DNA of 64,000 nucleotides, from assembly GCA_022316685.1 (NCBI GenBank), contig JAKJHU010001524.1:1-64000 (forward strand), read 5' to 3'. Both the position numbers and the translations under genes were made by a program. A model generated the notes under the pieces. The model saw only the letters and a list, made by a program, of their open reading frames with translations. It ran no database searches and was not told the DNA's origin. Origin of the DNA: Progne subis subis. Lineage: Eukaryota; Chordata; Aves; Passeriformes; Hirundinidae. Within the stretch, counting starts at the first letter, position 1. Every line of letters starts with the position of its first letter. Positions 59,501 through 64,000 of this stretch are shown one piece after another.

Positions 59501-62432
59501 CTGCATTTTCCTCTTGCAAAGACGGCTCCCTATAGTGGGGTGGAATTCACAAGTTTCAGTCCTTCCTGACTGCATCAGTAAATCCAGACAATGAAGCTGG
59601 AGGCATTAAATACTAATCACAAAGTGGCCACGCAGGGATGAGAGGGGAGTGAAGGCACCAACTCCCTCATACCAGCAGCTTGGAATCACAGGATACACAG
59701 AGTAAAATGGCTTTCACAGAAGGGCATGAAATTGGGAAAAATCACAGCTAATTTATAATGCAAACTTTGTACAAGAAATTATTTTCATGCACACAACTAT
59801 CACAGAACCTTCCCACAAGAGCAAAAAGCAACTCAGCAGCAGACTGTAACCTTAAAATAAGAACTACATTAATTATCCACGAGGGAGGAAAAAAAGTAAA
59901 CCCTGTTCTAAACAAGCAGAGTTCCCGTACAACAGCTTATTTGTCCCTTCCATCCTTGATACTTGCAGTGCCACAAAACACAAATTGGCACTCGGGAAAG
60001 CAGCAATAAGGAATGTGTCTTCTAGAGCATTGTTTCCAAGTTCAGCCCAGTCCCACAGAAGCTATAAAAACTTCCAAGTCTGTTAATTCTGTTATATTTA
60101 TTGTGCATGTTAAGATACTACATAAGAAGTAATTTTTAAAAACTCGAATTTTATCAATACCACTGCAATTGCTTTGAATTGTGGCCTGCAGCCATTTCCT
60201 GCGGTAATCAATGACAAAAATCAACCAACCTCAGCAGCTGCAGGTCACCCAATAGACCAAAATTTGGGCTGGCAATTATTGCATAGAAATACCCAAACTC
60301 TTGCTGAAAACTCATGCAATAGATCTCTCTTCACTTTATTAATATCAGGGAAGTCCCACATAATATTCTGAACTGAGTCCCACGAAAAAAGTGGAGACAG
60401 ATTTTTGTTGTTGTTACTTAAAATATTCTTCTTTATGGGTGAAATGTACTTAATTGGTTTTAAAAACACATTGGTTTTACAAAAAAAAAATCTAAAACCA
60501 GTAAATCTGTAAAACAGAACATTGTTTAATACTCTTATTAACTGCAGTTTGCTTAATTGCAATATTTAAGTCATGAGCAGATCTAAAATTGTCAGATGCA
60601 TTTAATTGAAATACTATCCCTAGAGCTAAACACCGAGTGCTTATAGTAATATACATGTTATTCATGATTAGCTAACTGCTCCCTTTCCATGGAAAATCCC
60701 ACAGAAAAAGCAAGGGAACAAAACTCCGCAACAGGGGAAAGGGGAGGTGTTTGCTTCAGAGGGGCTTTTGGTGAGTTTGGTTTGGGTTTTGTCATTCTGC
60801 ATTTAATCAAGTGATCTTTGTTCCTTTCTTTTCTCTATTATCTCCAGAAGTTGTCTTCATGTAAAAAATTAAGGAACTTCTTCCTAATTCTTCTCACCCT
60901 TCCTCCATGTCCAAAATCATAGGTACCTTCATCACATCATCTACAAAATGCTGCATCCAAATGAATTCCTACTTTGTAAAAAACAACTTAATTAAAAGCA
61001 AACAGTATCTACAAACTGGAAAACATCTACAGTACCTGCACACAGTTGAGGCAGAAATCACTTTGATTTATTCTGATGTTAATTTGCAAGTGCAGCACAG
61101 AACTAAGGGTGCAAGCACAGAAGTCAAAACTAAAATTCCCATTTGTATGTAGAGATCAAAAAGAAAACTCTATTCTGTGGGAGAAAATGAAGTAAAATAA
61201 GTGTATAAAAATAACAGGTATGCCAATAACTTTCTGCTTAACAAAAGAGTGTATCCTGATGGACACAACACCAAAAAATTGCTTCTTAAAATAATTAAAA
61301 CAATATGTTTACTAAAAAAACCAAACACAAGCAGACAGATAAACAAACAAAAAATCTTTTAATTCTCTGTATTTTTTCCCTTTGGTAATCTGGAAGGAAA
61401 ATCAGAACAGTAAAATTAATACATGCAGGATAAGATATGCAACTGAAAAGCTGAACAACCCAGTAATATACACTTGGTTAATTTGACTTTTTGTTATTTG
61501 CTTTAAGATCTCTACCACAAAGTTCTGCTCAACATATTCTTGCTAGCAACAACCTGCACCAGAATTAGTGTCTCTCAAGTAGCAAGTGTCGTATACACAA
61601 CAATCTCAATGAGAGAGGCAATTAACAACTGCTGCAAGAAATAATTATATATAAAGGTGATTTGAAAGACAATACTCTAAAATTACCTCACTGTATTCAC
61701 AGCACTGATAAAACAGTTTTCCTTTAAAATATGCTGCTTTTTTTATTTATCAAAAGAGAAAAGCCCCAAGGTCACCTGTCAATAACAGAACAAACCCTCA
61801 GTAAATCACAGTGCTTCACAAATAAATTCCTCATCAGTAATTAAAACCATGCCTCTCTGGCCCTGTGTTATCAGCTCATCAAATTCATTGCTCATCTAGA
61901 ATAACAGATCCACATCTGCAGTCATTACAGCATGCCAGATAAATCAATCCTCTCAATGATGCTTTGAGCCATCTCTGCTCCCTTTTAACCAGCCCGATAT
62001 TTATTTCCCCCTGACACTTCTGACATTCTATTTACTGTAGGCAAATGGAACTCATACGGCACCTTGTAATGGCTTTACCAAACCCCACTGTGGGGCATAT
62101 CTTCCAAGACTGATGGGTGCAATAAACAAGGTTTTATGGTGTAAGTGTGAGCTTCCAACTTCTTTTTTTCCAGGAATTTGACTTCTACAGTGAAGATGGT
62201 TTATTACATTTGATTGCAGGTGGAAAAAGCTATATCCACGTTGAGACCTGTCAGCTAAAAGCAAGCAGAAAACTTCTGAAATAATATTTTTGTAATTTTT
62301 ATTTTCTCATTGATAACAATACAGAATAAAGCATCTCCCTGTCAGGACTTGGAAAGCAAAGCCATAATCATTCCACCTCCACCCTCCCTCCCACCAAATC
62401 AAACACAGGGCTCCTCTGTAAACCTCCAAAAG
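55498..62432. other. Unique-looking noncoding DNA
   Basis: About 6.9 kb without a recognised gene or interspersed repeat. It includes an A33 run and several shorter A runs (57289-57301, 59076-59088, 60481-60490). Blocks at about 60580-60710 and 61760-62060 look like possible conserved noncoding DNA, on impression only. Confidence 0.5.
56469..56501 (+). repeat. A33 homopolymer
   Basis: Thirty-three adenines without interruption. It explains the lysine run in one chance frame there and the phenylalanine run in the opposite frame. Confidence 0.93.
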
Positions 62433-63102
62433 TGTTGGAGTCCAGGGCATTCCTTTGGTTGCCCTGGAGGGTCAGAGACCTGGGCAGGAGGGTCTGGGAC
62501 CACAGCCCAGAGCTCAGAGAGACACTGGATTTGATTTCAGTCCATGGGAGAGGCTTCTTGCACTGCAGGAAGCATTGCAGGCCACAAGAGTGTGAAAGAT
62601 TGTAGTTTAGTATATCACAGGGTGAAAAAACAGCGGGTTTGAATTTTTGGCATTGAAGTGAATGGGGATAAGATGGAGAATTTGGGGCGTTGTCTCCTTC
62701 TTTCTTCTTCCCTCACTCCATTTCTGCAGTGACGTTGGCACAAAGTAGTTTGTGAGGATTGGATCAAAGAGAAGATGACCTTTTTAGTAATAGTGATAGA
62801 CATTGGTAATAAATAGTAAATATCAAATACGTAGCAATTAGTATAAAAGATAACGACTGCCCAGTTCGGGGGGAGTCACCAGATGTCCAAGCCGCGGAGA
62901 ACATCTTGCAGGACACTGAGAAAATTGTAAGATAAGAACTAATAAACACGAAGCATGCAACCTTGAAGACTCCGTCTTTTCCTGCGTTTGGCTGAGAGCT
63001 TTGCAGAGGGCAAAAAAGACTCTAAAACCACCTGAATGCCGGGGAATTTAAGCTCCAACAAGCAGCCCCCCAACAACTGCCATCTCAGGGTGCAGAGAAA
63101 CA
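62433..63102 (+). repeat. Solo LTR, family C copy 2 (probable 6-bp TSD CAAAAG)
   Basis: It starts TGTTGGAGTCCAGGGC and aligns with the nested LTR at 40882-41547 as far as ACCACCTGAAT (about 63037). TATAAAA is at 62842-62848 and AATAAA at 62941-62946. CAAAAG precedes it (62427-62432) and recurs at 63103-63108 right after GCAGAGAAACA, which would give a proper CA end. The last 65 bases do not match the other copy, so either this copy or the 40 kb copy has an altered 3' end. Confidence 0.75.
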
Positions 63103-63259
63103 CAAAAGGTACAACAGCAATATATAATCACCACATATGTACAAAGTCCATCCCAAGCCCTCCCCAGCATTGTTGTTTACATTCAAATCTGAAATACATG
63201 TGGTTAAGTAAGTACACACATATTGATAGATGAGGTCAAACATGCTTTTGTGGCATGAG

Positions 63260-63866
63260 TGTCTTGGTTTGAAAAAGACAGGTATCTGCTAGGGAGAGGC
63301 AGCCCTCTCTAGGAATGGGGAATTCAAATCCTTCCCTCTGTGTTATTATAATTTGGAAGATTAACAAAAATCTTTTCAGTCAGAGCTATAGGGAAAGGAA
63401 TAACAGTCCTTTACTAGTAAATATAACAGGACAGACAAACAACAACAGCAATTATAATAATAGTAAAACAGAACCAAGAACCCCGAGGGGCAAACAGTGG
63501 AAACTCCGGCACCGATGGCTGGAAACGGTGGGTTGTCCCCAGCAGGCAGGGGGGTGTCCTGGCAGACGAAGGTTGCAGTGCTGGAGAAGCCGTGGCAGCT
63601 GGACCCAGGCTGACCCAAAATCCAGCAGGGCAGGCGAAAAAACTCCGAATTTCTGGGTGCTCCAACAGATGATAGAATTCTCAGGACCGAACCCCTCCGT
63701 TAACCGTGGAATCCACGAAGCCACCAGTCGCTCCGCCCCGAAAAAGAACCCCCACCCTCCGCTCCCTGGAGCCTTTTTCTCCCCCTAAACTAAGTGATCA
63801 ACTCCTTTTGTCTGGGTTAAGCACACTTTAACTATCAGTATTTAGTCTCCTAGCAACTTATGGGGG
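63260..63866 (-). repeat. ERVL-like LTR, minus strand, interrupted at 63867
   Basis: On the minus strand it ends CTTTTTCAAACCAAGACA, the same kind of end as the LTR at 10925-11665. On the + strand it starts TGTCTTGGTTTG. It breaks at TGGGGG where a + strand family B LTR begins, so its 5' end lies beyond the window. It contains a 157-codon chance frame on the + strand (63315-63788). Confidence 0.72.
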
Positions 63867-64000
63867 TGTCATAGGTTAGTACAGTTTAGTTTTTAGTTAT
63901 AAAAGAATGTAAAATAATTCTCCAGGTCAAGACTTAGGAATTTCTTTGGAAGAGACAGAGACCTATCAGAGAGTTAGTTAGAATATTGACATCTATTCTG
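63867..64000 (+). repeat. Long LTR, family B copy 3, 5' end only
   Basis: TGTCATAGGTTAGTACAGTT onward is the reverse complement of the ends of the 12.2-13.8 and 17.4-18.9 kb LTRs, including the TAATTCTCCAGGTCA and CCTATCAGAGAGTTAGTTA blocks. It has U3 only; the window ends before the TATA box. Confidence 0.85.

Noticed and set aside
63315..63788. 157-codon plus-strand frame
   Set aside because: It runs antisense through an ERVL-like LTR, with equally long frames on the other strand.

Overview
The window looks like avian, most likely songbird (passerine), nuclear DNA. The reasons are vertebrate-like base composition with few CpGs, CR1 LINE 3' ends, and several LTR families, including an ERVL type with gag-pro-pol and no env. 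I found no convincing host exon, tRNA, rRNA, CRISPR array or bacterial-type operon. Nearly all long open frames are chance frames or lie inside retroelements, so this reads as a gene desert, a large intron or flanking DNA filled with LTR elements. Family names are from pattern recognition, not a database search. || Layout. 1-4345 is single-copy-like DNA. 4346-5097 is the first of five solo LTRs of one family (others at 45511, 51757, 53779 and 54851), all on the + strand; four are bounded by exact 4-bp target duplications and the fifth by 4 or 5 bp. 7540-7985 is a probable minus-strand LTR. 10925-11665 is an ERVL-type solo LTR. 12240-13811 is a very long (1572 bp) minus-strand LTR, with a relative at 17417-18955 that abuts a truncated provirus (LTR, primer binding site, leader, broken gag) at 15699-17440. 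24848-25541 is an LTR with a 6-bp duplication. 29030-30275 is an ERVL LTR split by another LTR (29192-29870). 30355-30575 is a CR1 3' end. 32060-32350 holds degenerate tandem repeats. 33056-33571 is another LTR. || 37088-44491 is the centrepiece: a minus-strand ERVL-like provirus with both LTRs, PBS, PPT, gag, pro, RT, RNase H and integrase, and 5-bp duplications (AGGAG). It sits inside a CR1 copy (37033-37087 and 44492-44551). It is broken by at least eight in-frame stops and three frameshifts, and by two nested LTRs (40882-41547 on the + strand; 43862-44313 on the - strand). 46904-47289 is a small LTR with a 6-bp duplication. 47834-48040 is a minus-strand CR1 piece. 51757-55497 holds three of the five related solo LTRs. 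62433-63102 is a relative of the nested 40882 LTR. 63260-63866 is an ERVL-like LTR interrupted by a long-LTR copy that runs off the window. || Nothing encoded here looks functional. The value lies in insertion order, target duplications and unusual LTR structures. I did not find a new biological system; the closest to new are the long-R LTR family, the repeat-bearing Gag with a hydrophobic N-terminus, and the 4-bp-duplication LTR family with a duplicated U3 module.
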